DNA from: Mycolicibacterium tokaiense
GTDB lineage: Bacteria > Actinomycetota > Actinomycetes > Mycobacteriales > Mycobacteriaceae
Assembly: GCF_010725885.1 (NCBI RefSeq)
Contig: NZ_AP022600.1
Location: 4,712,001-4,776,000, forward strand
Length of the DNA: 64,000 nt
Direction: 5' to 3'
Below, piece after piece: positions 8,342-16,320 of the stretch. A program made the position numbers and the translations under genes. The notes beneath the pieces are model-generated. The model was not told where the DNA came from and ran no database searches. It saw only the letters and a program-made list of their open reading frames with translations. Position 1 is the first letter of the stretch. The number at the start of each line of letters is the position of its first letter.

Positions 8342-8416
8342 ATGGCAGAGGGTCGAGCCGGACATCGTCGAGCGGCTCACCGTCGCGACATCCACATCGC
8401 GGCGTCGGCCGGTTGA
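8342..8416 (+). pseudogene. 24-codon frame, probably truncated TetR N-terminus
   Basis: MAEGRAGHRRAAHRRDIHIA plus four residues then stop, with a strong AGGAGG four bases upstream. The basic start followed by RRDIHIAASA resembles the first helix of a TetR-type HTH, cut off before the recognition helix. An operator-like palindrome precedes it and a perfect hairpin follows 14 bases after the stop. It could instead be a real leader peptide or small protein. No gene of normal length continues in any frame. Confidence 0.4.
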
Positions 8417-8430
8417 CTCGTTGTCCATGT

Positions 8431-8459
8431 CCCAGCCCAAGCTGAAAGCTTGGGCTGGG
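8431..8459. terminator. Perfect 13-bp hairpin
   Basis: CCCAGCCCAAGCT (8431-8443), loop GAA, then the exact reverse complement to 8459. There is no T-run, which is usual for mycobacterial hairpins suggested to act as terminators. It follows the short frame at 8342-8416 and could also be a retained piece of an inserted element. Confidence 0.5.
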
Positions 8460-8650
8460 GGCTGCGCGCAGGCTGCGGCCGCGGGCCGGGACGGTCGAAC
8501 TACGGAGCGGGCAGTGCCGAGGGGCGTCGGGACCTCGAACCGGATAGAGACGGATGTTGCCCCTACGAACCGCAGGTCGACAATTCGCCGATAAGCCACA
8601 TTATGTCAACTAAAGTACGCCGTGTCGCATTGCTGCTCAACGGTTCTCGC

Positions 8651-8773
8651 CTACCGCGCAAGACCGAGGAATGCCATCAGCGCTCGCTCGACCCCGACGA
8701 CTTGCTCCGCCGTCAGTCGACCGACTCGGGCGTGGACGCTCGACCTCTTGACGGTTGTGAGCTTGTCGATCAT
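8651..8773 (-). pseudogene. MazF-family toxin remnant (C-terminal 40 codons)
   Basis: The frame MIDKLTTVKRSSVHARVGRL and onward to ERALMAFLGLA is the typical C-terminal end of a PemK/MazF endoribonuclease, about 40 of the usual 100-115 residues. The N-terminal strands that carry the catalytic arginine are absent. It follows the antitoxin remnant on the same strand after 13 bases, as expected for a mazEF operon that lost the front of the toxin gene. It should have no RNase activity. Confidence 0.7.
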
Positions 8774-8786
8774 CACGTCACTGTCG

Positions 8787-8978
8787 TCACCACGCACGCA
8801 GCGTCTCCATATCGCGCAGGACCTGCACGGCCTCAGCACGGTCTGACTCGTCTTCGGCAAGCCTCTCGGCCTCGGCGCGAATCGACGCGGCGGCCTTTCG
8901 TCGCGCGGCACCGCGTCGTCGGCGAGGAATACGGCCGGATCGAATACGGCTGGTTCCCAGTAAGCTAATCCATTTTCG
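8787..8978 (-). pseudogene. MazE-like antitoxin remnant
   Basis: The open frame ends in AEAERLAEDESDRAEAVQVL and then RDMETLRAW before the stop. This is a charged helical tail typical of actinobacterial MazE/ribbon-helix-helix antitoxins. The N-terminal DNA-binding strand and any start codon are missing: the frame opens straight after a TGA with no ATG or GTG and no ribosome site. Together with 8651-8773 it is a decayed toxin-antitoxin pair. Confidence 0.6.
8925..8958. repeat. 34-bp diverged direct repeat, copy A
   Basis: Matches 9551-9584 at 30 of 34 positions, in the same orientation. Copy A lies inside the antitoxin remnant. The repeat begins AGGAATACG and ends GGTTCCC. It marks shared ancestry of the two flanking fragments, or a former recombination site. 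Confidence 0.6.
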
Positions 8979-9048
8979 TCAGGTGAATCATTGGCGAGTT
9001 GTGCATGCCCCAACGAACGCATCGCCGCCCGTGTGGCACGACACTTGA

Positions 9049-9339
9049 TCAACCGGTGAGATCGTCGCCTCCCCCAGCGCCCCAATCTTTACGCTCTCCC
9101 TCAGCGGTGAGCAAAGCCCGGACTTGCGGGATCGGCTGCAAGCGCCCCGTTTTGCTGTCTGTCCAGTCGCCGAGCCTCACACCGTAGCCATCGGCGGACG
9201 ACGGCTGGTCATCGGCGATGTTTATGCCATTTTTCCCCGCGCCACAGCGGTAAACGCTGACGCGGCCATCGCCGCCAGGCCGGACCGAATCCTCCACCAG
9301 GAATTGGTCCGGCGAGTACGACACCGGCTGCCCCGCCAT
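9049..9339 (-). CDS. Small hypothetical protein beside resolvase remnant
   Basis: A 96-codon frame starting MAGQPVSYSPDQFLVEDSVR, whose ATG overlaps the stop of the resolvase remnant (TGATG). It is hydrophilic, with no membrane segment and no motif I recognise; the C-terminus reads AEGERKDWGAGGGDDLTG. The overlap suggests it was once translated together with the resolvase gene and may be a cargo or accessory gene. Whether it is still expressed is doubtful because the upstream gene is broken. Confidence 0.4.
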   Translation of the reverse strand: MAGQPVSYSPDQFLVEDSVRPGGDGRVSVYRCGAGKNGINIADDQPSSADGYGVRLGDWTDSKTGRLQPIPQVRALLTAEGERKDWGAGGGDDLTG

Positions 9340-9530
9340 CACTCGCCTCTCTTCGCCAACCTTCGGTACAGGGTCGCACGGGAAACGCCCAACGTCTGCT
9401 CGATCACTGGAACCGTGTTCGGGGCGATGCTTGGGCCAGAATGGGCCCGTCGCCTCGGGGTGGTGCGCCGCGCGCTGTCTCGCCGATAGGCCGCTCGGCC
9501 GGGCCGTCGCGCTCCGACGTTCAGCGGAAT
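9339..9530 (-). pseudogene. Serine resolvase remnant (C-terminal HTH)
   Basis: The last 30 codons read SIAPNTVPVIEQTLGVSRAT then LYRRLAKRGE, the helix-turn-helix that ends Hin/Tn3-type serine recombinases. A frame change about 30 codons earlier leads into ARPSGLSARQ, matching the linker (GRP..L) before that HTH. The catalytic domain with its serine is gone. This marks a past transposon or integrated element. Confidence 0.65.
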
Positions 9531-9550
9531 TGAGAAAGACTCCTCGCAGC

Positions 9551-9584
9551 AGGAATACGACCGAATCGAATATGGCGGGTTCCC
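9551..9584. repeat. 34-bp diverged direct repeat, copy B
   Basis: Counterpart of 8925-8958 (30 of 34 identical). It lies just upstream of the resolvase remnant. The two copies are 626 bases apart and bracket the small hypothetical gene and the resolvase tail. Confidence 0.6.
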
Positions 9585-9710
9585 CGTTTAACATCGTTGC
9601 ACAGCAGAAAATTTCACACGCCGACAAGTTATTCGGTCGCGGGTGACCACTGACGAAGATGTTGTCCCACAGCACAATCGATTACGCGAGCCGTACTAGA
9701 GTTCATCCTT

Positions 9711-10904
9711 TCATCGCCACACTTCGGAAAGCAGCCGAAGGACGTTGCCGCCGAGGACCGCCCGTATGTCGATGTCGCTGTATCCATGTTGCACGAGCCA
9801 TCCCGTTATGTTGAAGAAGTTCTCGCTCGGGTTCTCCATTCCGTCCACGAAGGCCACCCGGTCGTACTTCAGGTCGCCTGGATGTAGAACCGAGGAAAAC
9901 CCGGCAGCCTCGCCCGTGGCGCGGTGAAACCCGACGTGGTCGCCGTAGAACGTATCCGGCCCGAAGGCGACGTGATCGATACCCATGATCTCCACCGCGT
10001 GGACGAAGTGATCCATCACCGAATCGATCGAATGGGTGCGGTGACCGTAGGACACCGTGGTGTGGGGAGCCGCCTCTATCCCCAACACACCTCCGCGTTC
10101 GGCGCAGGCTCTCAACACCTCGTCTGGCTTCATCCGAGCAGTAGGCCACACAGCGCGAGCGCCGGCGTGCGTGATCGCCACTGGGGTCGACGACGCGTCG
10201 ATGGCGTCGAGCGAGGTCTGGTCGCTCGCGTGCGAGACGTCGACGAGCATGCCCAGCAGGTTCATTCGCTCGATCGCCCGGCGTCCAAACGTGGTCAGCC
10301 CGCCGTCGCGCGACTCCTTCTGTCCGCTACCCAGCGCGTTCGACTCAGCAAAGACCAAGCCCATCTGCCTGAGACCGAGGCCGTGCAAGACGTCGATACG
10401 GTCGAGGTCGTTCTCGATCGGGGTCGACGACTCTGTCCCCATCACGAAGGCGACATCACCGTCACGGTGGGCATTGATGATGTCTGACGACGTTCTTGCC
10501 ACGACGACGCCAGGCTGCTGGTCGATGTCGGCGAGGCGGGTGCCCAGCCAAGTGATCAGTTCCGTCCACGTCCAGCTTCCGAGGACTCCGAACCAGTTGT
10601 CGAAGACCGCCGTCATTCCTGATCGACGAAGATCCGTGTATGCCGTGTAGAGGTGTGACTGCCGCAAGTACTCAGCCGTGTGTGCCACATTGCTGGGCAA
10701 CATCTGGGGGTGGTCATGGAAACTGATGACTAGCTCATCCGTCACCAGCCGGTCGACCCGCGCCCTCTGCTCCTCGTCCAGCTGCGGGTCGAATCTGCTG
10801 CGGCGCAATGCGGGATCCGACAGTTCGACGGCGGGAAAGTCCACTCCCCGCCTGAGGTGGCCATAGGATTCGTAGAACGAGTTCCCCCTCGAAGGACTGG
10901 TCAT
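9711..10904 (-). CDS. Membrane-dipeptidase-type (M19) metallopeptidase
   Basis: A 397-residue peptidase family M19 protein. Likely zinc ligands: HDH near residue 58, TESS near 155 (Glu where the bridging Glu is expected), DVSHAS near 218, ITHAGA near 240 and GPDT near 312. The family cleaves dipeptides and, in mammals, carbapenem beta-lactams. No signal peptide is visible, so it should be cytoplasmic. Its ATG overlaps the stop of the CapA-like gene by four bases, so the two are translationally coupled. It is probably the last step of the amide/peptide cluster running to 21.1 kb. Confidence 0.9.
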   Translation of the reverse strand: MTSPSRGNSFYESYGHLRRGVDFPAVELSDPALRRSRFDPQLDEEQRARVDRLVTDELVISFHDHPQMLPSNVAHTAEYLRQSHLYTAYTDLRRSGMTAVFDNWFGVLGSWTWTELITWLGTRLADIDQQPGVVVARTSSDIINAHRDGDVAFVMGTESSTPIENDLDRIDVLHGLGLRQMGLVFAESNALGSGQKESRDGGLTTFGRRAIERMNLLGMLVDVSHASDQTSLDAIDASSTPVAITHAGARAVWPTARMKPDEVLRACAERGGVLGIEAAPHTTVSYGHRTHSIDSVMDHFVHAVEIMGIDHVAFGPDTFYGDHVGFHRATGEAAGFSSVLHPGDLKYDRVAFVDGMENPSENFFNITGWLVQHGYSDIDIRAVLGGNVLRLLSEVWR

Positions 10905-12043
10905 GACAGGCTCGACGAGTGTTGACCTGAGTTGCGGCGGACGTGTCCGCTGGACGTCACCACGACGGTGGCGTCCAATTGCCGTGAGGCCATGGCGAAG
11001 TCATGAAGAATCGACCGGCCCACGCCAGGCCGAGCCATGATCGGCTGACTGTCGGAATCCAGTTCGCAAGGCTCCAGGCGCAGCGTCGGTCCGTCGGGGC
11101 CGCCGAGTCCGACGTAGAACACCGCGCTTTGATACCAGGGTCCGCTGAGGAGACCCGCTCCGTAGGGCGCGTTCAACTGTGAGGATTCGGTCGGCGTCAT
11201 CGACGTGGGGCTCCATCCGTCGCACCAGTCGAAGAGGAAGTTGCCGGTTGAGTACAGAATCAACGCATTTCGGTAGAACTCTGCGGGGTGGATGCAGTGC
11301 GGGTGATGCCCGATGATCAGATCAGCTCCGGCGTCGACAAGACGCCGAGCCAGCGGCTGCTGGTACTCGGCCAGTGGGCCCTGCGCGATCGGTAGGTATG
11401 AGAATGGGACGCCCCAGTGCATCGCGACGACCACGAAGTCGTTCCGGGATTTCGCCTCTCGGATGAGGACTTCGGCTGTTCGAACGTCCGGTTCGTGAGC
11501 ATGCGAGTGCACGAATGGCGGGATGCCGGGGGTTTCGTCGAGTAAGCCACTGTCCACCTCGAACGTCGAGCGCACCCGTATGGCGGCAATTCCCGGCCTG
11601 TCCATCGTCGCATTCGCCCCCCGTGGTAGAGCCGAACAAAAACTGAAGAAGGCAACTGACTGGCCCGCGGCTGTGAGCACCTGCGGGCGGGTGGCCTCCG
11701 AGTGGGATTCGCCGAACCCCGCATGTCTGACACCGGCAGCGTCGAGCGCCCGGACCGTGTCCCGCATCCCGTCGGCGCCGAAGTCCATCGCGTGATTCAT
11801 CGCCAGTGACACGAGGTCAAAGCCCAACTCGGCCAACTCCTTGGCGGCCGACACTGGCGCGCGCATGGTGACGAGCTTCTCGGCGCGGTCGTTCGAGTCC
11901 GTGAGTGGAACCTCGAGATTGCCGATGGTCAGGTCCCCTGCGGGCAGGAGGCCGAGAGCCGAGTCCCCCGGGCCGGGACGGTCGAGCCGTGGCCGGCGCG
12001 GTCGACCGGAAACTACTACGTCGCCGACGACGGTCAATTCCAT
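10901..12043 (-). CDS. CapA-family (poly-gamma-glutamate-type) metallo-hydrolase
   Basis: A 380-residue CapA-domain protein: TVVGDVVVSG at the N-terminus, NLEVPL near 40, NHAMDFG near 78, MHWG near 205 and IIGHHPHCIHP near 240 are the conserved metal-site motifs of the calcineurin-like CapA fold. AGGT lies five bases before the chosen ATG. CapA proteins are known from poly-gamma-glutamate synthesis, but no capBC or pgs partners occur here, and it lacks a signal or membrane anchor. Next to peptidases it may act as a hydrolase on a peptide-like substrate (inference). Confidence 0.85.
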   Translation of the reverse strand: MELTVVGDVVVSGRPRRPRLDRPGPGDSALGLLPAGDLTIGNLEVPLTDSNDRAEKLVTMRAPVSAAKELAELGFDLVSLAMNHAMDFGADGMRDTVRALDAAGVRHAGFGESHSEATRPQVLTAAGQSVAFFSFCSALPRGANATMDRPGIAAIRVRSTFEVDSGLLDETPGIPPFVHSHAHEPDVRTAEVLIREAKSRNDFVVVAMHWGVPFSYLPIAQGPLAEYQQPLARRLVDAGADLIIGHHPHCIHPAEFYRNALILYSTGNFLFDWCDGWSPTSMTPTESSQLNAPYGAGLLSGPWYQSAVFYVGLGGPDGPTLRLEPCELDSDSQPIMARPGVGRSILHDFAMASRQLDATVVVTSSGHVRRNSGQHSSSLS

Positions 12044-12071
12044 GAATACCTCGTTCCGCAAAGTGGCACGT

Positions 12072-12089
12072 TGTACCGTAATGTAATAC
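12072..12089. promoter_or_regulatory. Candidate IclR operator in capA/iclR divergent promoter
   Basis: TGTACCGTAATGTAATAC lies between the CapA-like gene and the divergent IclR gene. Its first 11 bases recur at 19996-20006 in the divergent promoter at the other end of the cluster. Shared placement suggests the binding site of the cluster regulator. Confidence 0.4.
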
Positions 12090-12160
12090 ACACCAGGCCG
12101 ATCGGCAAGGTCTATGCCACCATGTGGAACGGCGTACGTGAGTGTTATGGTCGATTCCCC

Positions 12161-12970
12161 ATGAACGCAGCAGATGGCAGTTCCGGAGCGCCGGGTCCCG
12201 ACAATGTGGCCAGCATCCGCTCGATGAACAGCGTCCTGAGCACTCTTCGGATCTTCGAAGAGGTGGCGATGCGCCAACCAATCGGTGTCTCGGACTTGTC
12301 ACGCGTGACCGGGATACCCAAGAGTTCAGTCCAACGGTGCCTGGTGACGCTCAGGCAGGCTGGTTGGCTGAGAGTCGTCGACACGGTCCAGACCCGTTGG
12401 GGCGTAACGGCACGGGCGCTTTCTCTGGGGCTTCGAGGCGCTGGTGAACAAGATCTCCGACAGCTGGCCGATCCGGTGATCAAGCGCCTGGCAGCCGAGA
12501 CCGGCGAAACGGTGCACCTCGCTCTGCGGGACGGAAACGAGAGCGTCATCATCGGCAGGGCCGACACGACGAAGGATGTGCGGGTGATCCTGGAACTTGG
12601 CACCCGCCTGCCATTGCAAGCCACGTCGGCGGGTGTCGCGATGCTGGCCCGCCTCGCGCCCGCCGACGTCGCCGAGGTGCTCAAACACGAGGTGGACCAG
12701 GTCGAGGGCGCCACGGTACCGAGCACCGATCAACTCCGGCGGGAAATCGAACTGACCGCCGTCCGCGGCTACGCGCTCAACGTCTCGTCCTGGTACCGAC
12801 CCCACGTCTGCTCCATCGGGGTCGCGGTGACGGACTCGATGGACAAACCGATCGCAGGGATCGCGATTTCGATACCCGAGATGCGGTACGACTCCACGAA
12901 CGAAGCAACGCTGGCCGAGTTGGCGAATGCGGCGGCCGCGGAGATCAACGGGCTCATCCGTTCCGCGTAG
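12161..12970 (+). CDS. IclR-family transcriptional regulator
   Basis: A 269-residue IclR protein. The winged HTH is at about residues 22-80 (VLSTLRIFEEVAMRQPIGVS, then GIPKSSVQRCLVTLRQAGWL). The effector domain at about 95-265 contains DGNESVIIGRAD and HVCSIGVAVTDSMDKPIAGI. I start it at MNAADGSSG; the frame is open upstream but runs through the promoter. It lies in the middle of the catabolic cluster and is divergent from the capA-M19 pair. IclR proteins usually control adjacent catabolic operons in response to the substrate, which is the likely role here. Confidence 0.92.
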   Translation: MNAADGSSGAPGPDNVASIRSMNSVLSTLRIFEEVAMRQPIGVSDLSRVTGIPKSSVQRCLVTLRQAGWLRVVDTVQTRWGVTARALSLGLRGAGEQDLRQLADPVIKRLAAETGETVHLALRDGNESVIIGRADTTKDVRVILELGTRLPLQATSAGVAMLARLAPADVAEVLKHEVDQVEGATVPSTDQLRREIELTAVRGYALNVSSWYRPHVCSIGVAVTDSMDKPIAGIAISIPEMRYDSTNEATLAELANAAAAEINGLIRSA

Positions 12971-13024
12971 CTCGCTCGCCAACGTGCGGTCACGGCGTGT
13001 GATGCAGCGTTCGGCGACCGATCG

Positions 13025-13822
13025 TCATTCGCCGATCAGCGACGTCAGCAGCTTCGCCGTCTCCTCGGGTGACTCGGCCGGAAAGTGGTGACTCCCCAAA
13101 TCGACGGGGACGAAGTTGATCCGATCGCCGAACCGCTCAACAGCTTCAGATGCGAGGAGGGCGCGTACGGCGAAAGCCGTGATCGGCTGCGTCGTCTCAC
13201 TCAGCGCATGCTCCATATTCCACCGCACCAGTCCCTCGATCGCCCGGGTGCCGGCCGGCTGGCGGACCTTCACCATCATGCCGAAGTAGGAGTCGATCAG
13301 TTCTTGACTGAATCCCTCGGGTGAGCCGCCTTCGACCAAAGCGCGGACCGCCGCTGCGAAGTCGTCGTGAAAAGGCCGCATGGTTGCCTCTGCCTGGCTG
13401 TCGTCCATCGCGGGAAACAGCCCGAGATAGTGCAGGGCATCGAGCACCACCACGTGAGTGACGACGTCGGGCAATAGGCGTCCGACTTCGACGGCTACCG
13501 CGCCCCCGAGTGAGTGCCCAACCACGACGCACTGGGTGATCGACTCGGCGGACAGTACGGCGGCAACGTCGCGAGCGAATTCCTCCATCGTCCAGGCAGT
13601 TCGACGCGACCGCGAGTCACCGTGCTCGGCAAGGTCGACGGCAACGGCCCGAAGCTCCGCGGGTAGATGGCTGACGACGTCGTCGAAATACGCTCGCTCG
13701 CATCCCCATCCATGAATCAAGACCAACGTCGGCCCCTCCGGGGGGCCGGTGACCGAGTATCGGATCGTGGTCTCCTCAGGCCGCTCGACCATGCGATCCC
13801 CCGCTGGCAATCCTTTAGTCAT
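13025..13822 (-). CDS. Alpha/beta hydrolase
   Basis: A 265-residue serine hydrolase: LIHGWGCERAYFDD (oxyanion loop, about residue 35), VVGHSLGGAVA (nucleophile Ser, about 103) and DLGSHHFPAESP (catalytic His, about 248). The family covers esterases, lactonases and C-C bond hydrolases. Its ATG overlaps the stop of the C45 gene by four bases. It is the last gene of the seven-gene operon that begins with the transporter at 19911. It likely hydrolyses an ester or amide intermediate of the pathway. Confidence 0.9.
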   Translation of the reverse strand: MTKGLPAGDRMVERPEETTIRYSVTGPPEGPTLVLIHGWGCERAYFDDVVSHLPAELRAVAVDLAEHGDSRSRRTAWTMEEFARDVAAVLSAESITQCVVVGHSLGGAVAVEVGRLLPDVVTHVVVLDALHYLGLFPAMDDSQAEATMRPFHDDFAAAVRALVEGGSPEGFSQELIDSYFGMMVKVRQPAGTRAIEGLVRWNMEHALSETTQPITAFAVRALLASEAVERFGDRINFVPVDLGSHHFPAESPEETAKLLTSLIGE

Positions 13823-14955
13823 GCTTGCTCCTGTTCTACCGACCTTGACTCGAGGTCGGTCAAATCGATCGTGTACGGAGTGCTCTCGCAGACCGGGTAT
13901 GGATTGATCACCATCCGTCCCGCTTCCATGTCCATCAGCACCGAGAACAGCGAAGCGCCCTGCTCCAGAGGATCATCGGAGACGGCCGGGTGGCGGCAGA
14001 TGCTCTTCGGATGGCTCAGGTGATCCGTCAGAACAGTTTGGACGTCGCGCACCGATACCTGACGCGCGCGCAGTTGGTCTTCCAACAAGTGCCGCACGCG
14101 TCCGGATCGAATCAAGGTGAGTGGCGAGACGTTGCGGCGAAGATCCTTGACCGACAGTCCACTCTCGAAGTGGTTCGCATGGGCGATGAGACCGTCATGC
14201 GGCAACAGCCAGCCGAAGTCGTCGGGTGCAAACTCGACGTCGATCGCTTCGCCACCACGCGCGGCGATGAGAAAGTTCCCCGAGCTTATCCTGGCCGACC
14301 GCGTGACGGCCTCAATCGCATCCGAGAGATTCGTGGCTTGCAGGACTCCTCGCAAGAGAATGTGATACGGGATCCCCGCCCCTGCCCCATCCCGATCCGA
14401 GACGAGCATGTTGGAGCAGACTCCGATACCGGCACTGTTCATGCCGGCCTTGGCCAACATGCCGGCCTCGCAGAGGGTTACGACGTTGTGCCCCTCGAGA
14501 TCTTGAGTGACCATGACGAAGCTCAGGGGACCCTGGTCCAGGCGCCAGTCCCAATTCTGCGCCAAAAGCGTGCTACCACTGGCGGTTCGAGAGCCCAGCA
14601 CCGCGAGCGACGTGCACCCCTCTTCATGGTAGCCGCTTCCGTAGAGCAGCTCCGTGCGCGAGTTGAGGGCGTAAGCCTGCTCAGCCGAGATGCCGGCAGC
14701 GTCGGCCATCGCGGTCAGCATTGCGTCGATGTCGGATGAGTAGACACTGACGAGTCGACGAAAGTGGTTGCCCCACCGCTGGATGTCCGTGTCCGTCAAC
14801 CCCGCGGAGTCCCGGAAGCTCCGCGCGTAGGAGGCATAGTTCTTGCCGATGGCGTCGCGCTTCGCGGCACCGTAGGCAGTCCCCATGTCGCCATAGGAGC
14901 CCGACAACGTGAGGACGTCGACGGTCGGCGGTGCCGACGGGCCGCACCCGGTCAC
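13819..14955 (-). CDS. C45-family peptidase / acyl-CoA:6-APA acyltransferase-like protein
   Basis: A 378-residue Ntn-hydrolase of the C45 family. The autoprocessing and nucleophile site is EEGCTSLAV with Cys at about residue 114, followed by AQNWDW and AKAGMNSAGIGVCSN, all typical of isopenicillin-N acyltransferase homologues. Such enzymes hydrolyse or form amide bonds of N-acyl compounds. It starts at GTG 14955, the only start codon after an in-frame TGA nearby. No signal peptide is visible. Coupled to the alpha/beta hydrolase, it may remove an acyl group from an amide substrate. Confidence 0.87.
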   Translation of the reverse strand: MTGCGPSAPPTVDVLTLSGSYGDMGTAYGAAKRDAIGKNYASYARSFRDSAGLTDTDIQRWGNHFRRLVSVYSSDIDAMLTAMADAAGISAEQAYALNSRTELLYGSGYHEEGCTSLAVLGSRTASGSTLLAQNWDWRLDQGPLSFVMVTQDLEGHNVVTLCEAGMLAKAGMNSAGIGVCSNMLVSDRDGAGAGIPYHILLRGVLQATNLSDAIEAVTRSARISSGNFLIAARGGEAIDVEFAPDDFGWLLPHDGLIAHANHFESGLSVKDLRRNVSPLTLIRSGRVRHLLEDQLRARQVSVRDVQTVLTDHLSHPKSICRHPAVSDDPLEQGASLFSVLMDMEAGRMVINPYPVCESTPYTIDLTDLESRSVEQEQA

Positions 14956-15004
14956 GGTGTGCCCGGATGGACGAGTGCTTCACCGACGAGTCGTGTTGCG
15001 CACA

Positions 15005-15409
15005 TCAGACCACACCGTTGTGCCCGGCGGTCGTCGGCTCCAGCGGCACTGTCTGAACGACGTCCTGCCACGCCTCGACTCCGTGTTGGAATGCCACGAC
15101 GCCCGCCTCTGGCAGGGAGATTTCGATTGCCTCCAGGATCTCCTGCGGCGTCAACCCGAGATCTAGACCCACCTGAATATGGCTGCGCAGCTGCGGCAGT
15201 GGCGCACGCATGACCGTCAGGCTGAGGATGAACAGCAGTTCCTTCGTCTTGCGGTCGAGGGTCCGCTGACGCAGATAGGCGGCGTCGACGAGCTGGTTGG
15301 CTGCCTGCAGGACTGGGAAGTCCGCCGCGGCCATGACTCTGTGATAGTCGAGCACGTAGCCACGCTTGGCGACCATGTCGTCGATGTAGGTCTGAGCATC
15401 CGTTGTCAC
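15005..15409 (-). CDS. Carboxymuconolactone-decarboxylase-like (AhpD-fold) protein
   Basis: A 134-residue all-helical CMD-family protein: the segment from DRKTKELLFILSLTVMRAP to LRSHIQVGLDLGLTPQEILE aligns with the CMD core. It lacks the CxxC of the AhpD peroxidase branch (RAPLPQLRSH there), so a redox role is unlikely. It belongs with the gamma-carboxymuconolactone decarboxylase or unassigned branch. Its start codon overlaps the stop of the dehydrogenase gene by four bases. It probably performs a decarboxylation or isomerisation in the cluster pathway. Confidence 0.82.
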   Translation of the reverse strand: MTTDAQTYIDDMVAKRGYVLDYHRVMAAADFPVLQAANQLVDAAYLRQRTLDRKTKELLFILSLTVMRAPLPQLRSHIQVGLDLGLTPQEILEAIEISLPEAGVVAFQHGVEAWQDVVQTVPLEPTTAGHNGVV

Positions 15410-16320
15410 TGTGGTTTCCTTTGTTCGCGCTGCGATCGGACACGCAGCGGGGTGGCGTTCGTGTGTTCGTACACCCGAACGATCTCCGTGTGGTCGGGCG
15501 ACGGACCGGTCAGTTCGCGCGCCTGCAACGCGGAGGTATGCGCTGCATCGGTTACCGGAGCGATCAATCCGGCGCCGACGGTCAAGGAACGTGCGATGGC
15601 GAGGTCCTTCAACATCAGGTCCATCCCGAAGCCGGACGAGAATGTTCCCGTGAGTACGTGGGAGGGAAACTTGACCTCGCTGGCCTGGCTTCGGCCGGTG
15701 GAAGCGTTGATGACCTCCAGCATCGCCTCCGGCTCGATGCCAAACCGCGCAGCCGCAGACAACGTCTCCGCGGCCGCGGCGATGTTCGTCGCCGAAAGCA
15801 GGTTGTTCAGCGCCTTGGCGACGTCACCGGCCCCTGGTGCGCCGACGTGGTGAATCGACCCGCCGAGCGCACCAAGGACGTTGCGCGCCCGTTCGAAGGC
15901 ACTCGTCTCGGCGCCGACCATGATCGCCAACTCGGCCGTTTCTGCCTTCGCCACCCCTCCCGACACCGGCGCGTCCACGTAGGCGATACCGCGCTGAGAG
16001 GCCAGTGCGGCCAGCCGTTGGGTGCTCGAAGGTTCAGCGGAACTCATGTCGATGATCAGCGAATCGGCCGCCAGCTGCTCGAGGAGACGTCCGGGGCCAA
16101 GGACGAGGGACTCGACGACGGGGCTACTCGGCACCATCAAGACAACTGTGTCAACGCTCGTCGGTAGGCGCGCCAGGTCGACGGCCTTCGACCCCAGTTC
16201 AGCGGCAAGGGCATTGGCCACGTCGACGTTGACGTCGCTGAGGAGGACGTCGAAGCGTTTTGCGAGATTACGGGCCATCGGAGCGCCCATGTTTCCGAGT
16301 CCGATGAACAATATCGTCAT
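15406..16320 (-). CDS. 3-hydroxyisobutyrate-dehydrogenase-family oxidoreductase
   Basis: A 304-residue beta-hydroxyacid dehydrogenase. The NAD(P) motif FIGLGNMGAPMA is at residues 5-16, DAPVSGG near 120 is the substrate loop, and GAGDVAKALNNLL near 168 carries the catalytic Lys and Asn. These enzymes oxidise 3-hydroxy acids or reduce the semialdehyde or imine. It is coupled by four-base overlaps to both the M20 peptidase gene upstream and the CMD gene downstream, so it belongs to the same pathway. Confidence 0.92.
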   Translation of the reverse strand: MTILFIGLGNMGAPMARNLAKRFDVLLSDVNVDVANALAAELGSKAVDLARLPTSVDTVVLMVPSSPVVESLVLGPGRLLEQLAADSLIIDMSSAEPSSTQRLAALASQRGIAYVDAPVSGGVAKAETAELAIMVGAETSAFERARNVLGALGGSIHHVGAPGAGDVAKALNNLLSATNIAAAAETLSAAARFGIEPEAMLEVINASTGRSQASEVKFPSHVLTGTFSSGFGMDLMLKDLAIARSLTVGAGLIAPVTDAAHTSALQARELTGPSPDHTEIVRVYEHTNATPLRVRSQREQRKPQ

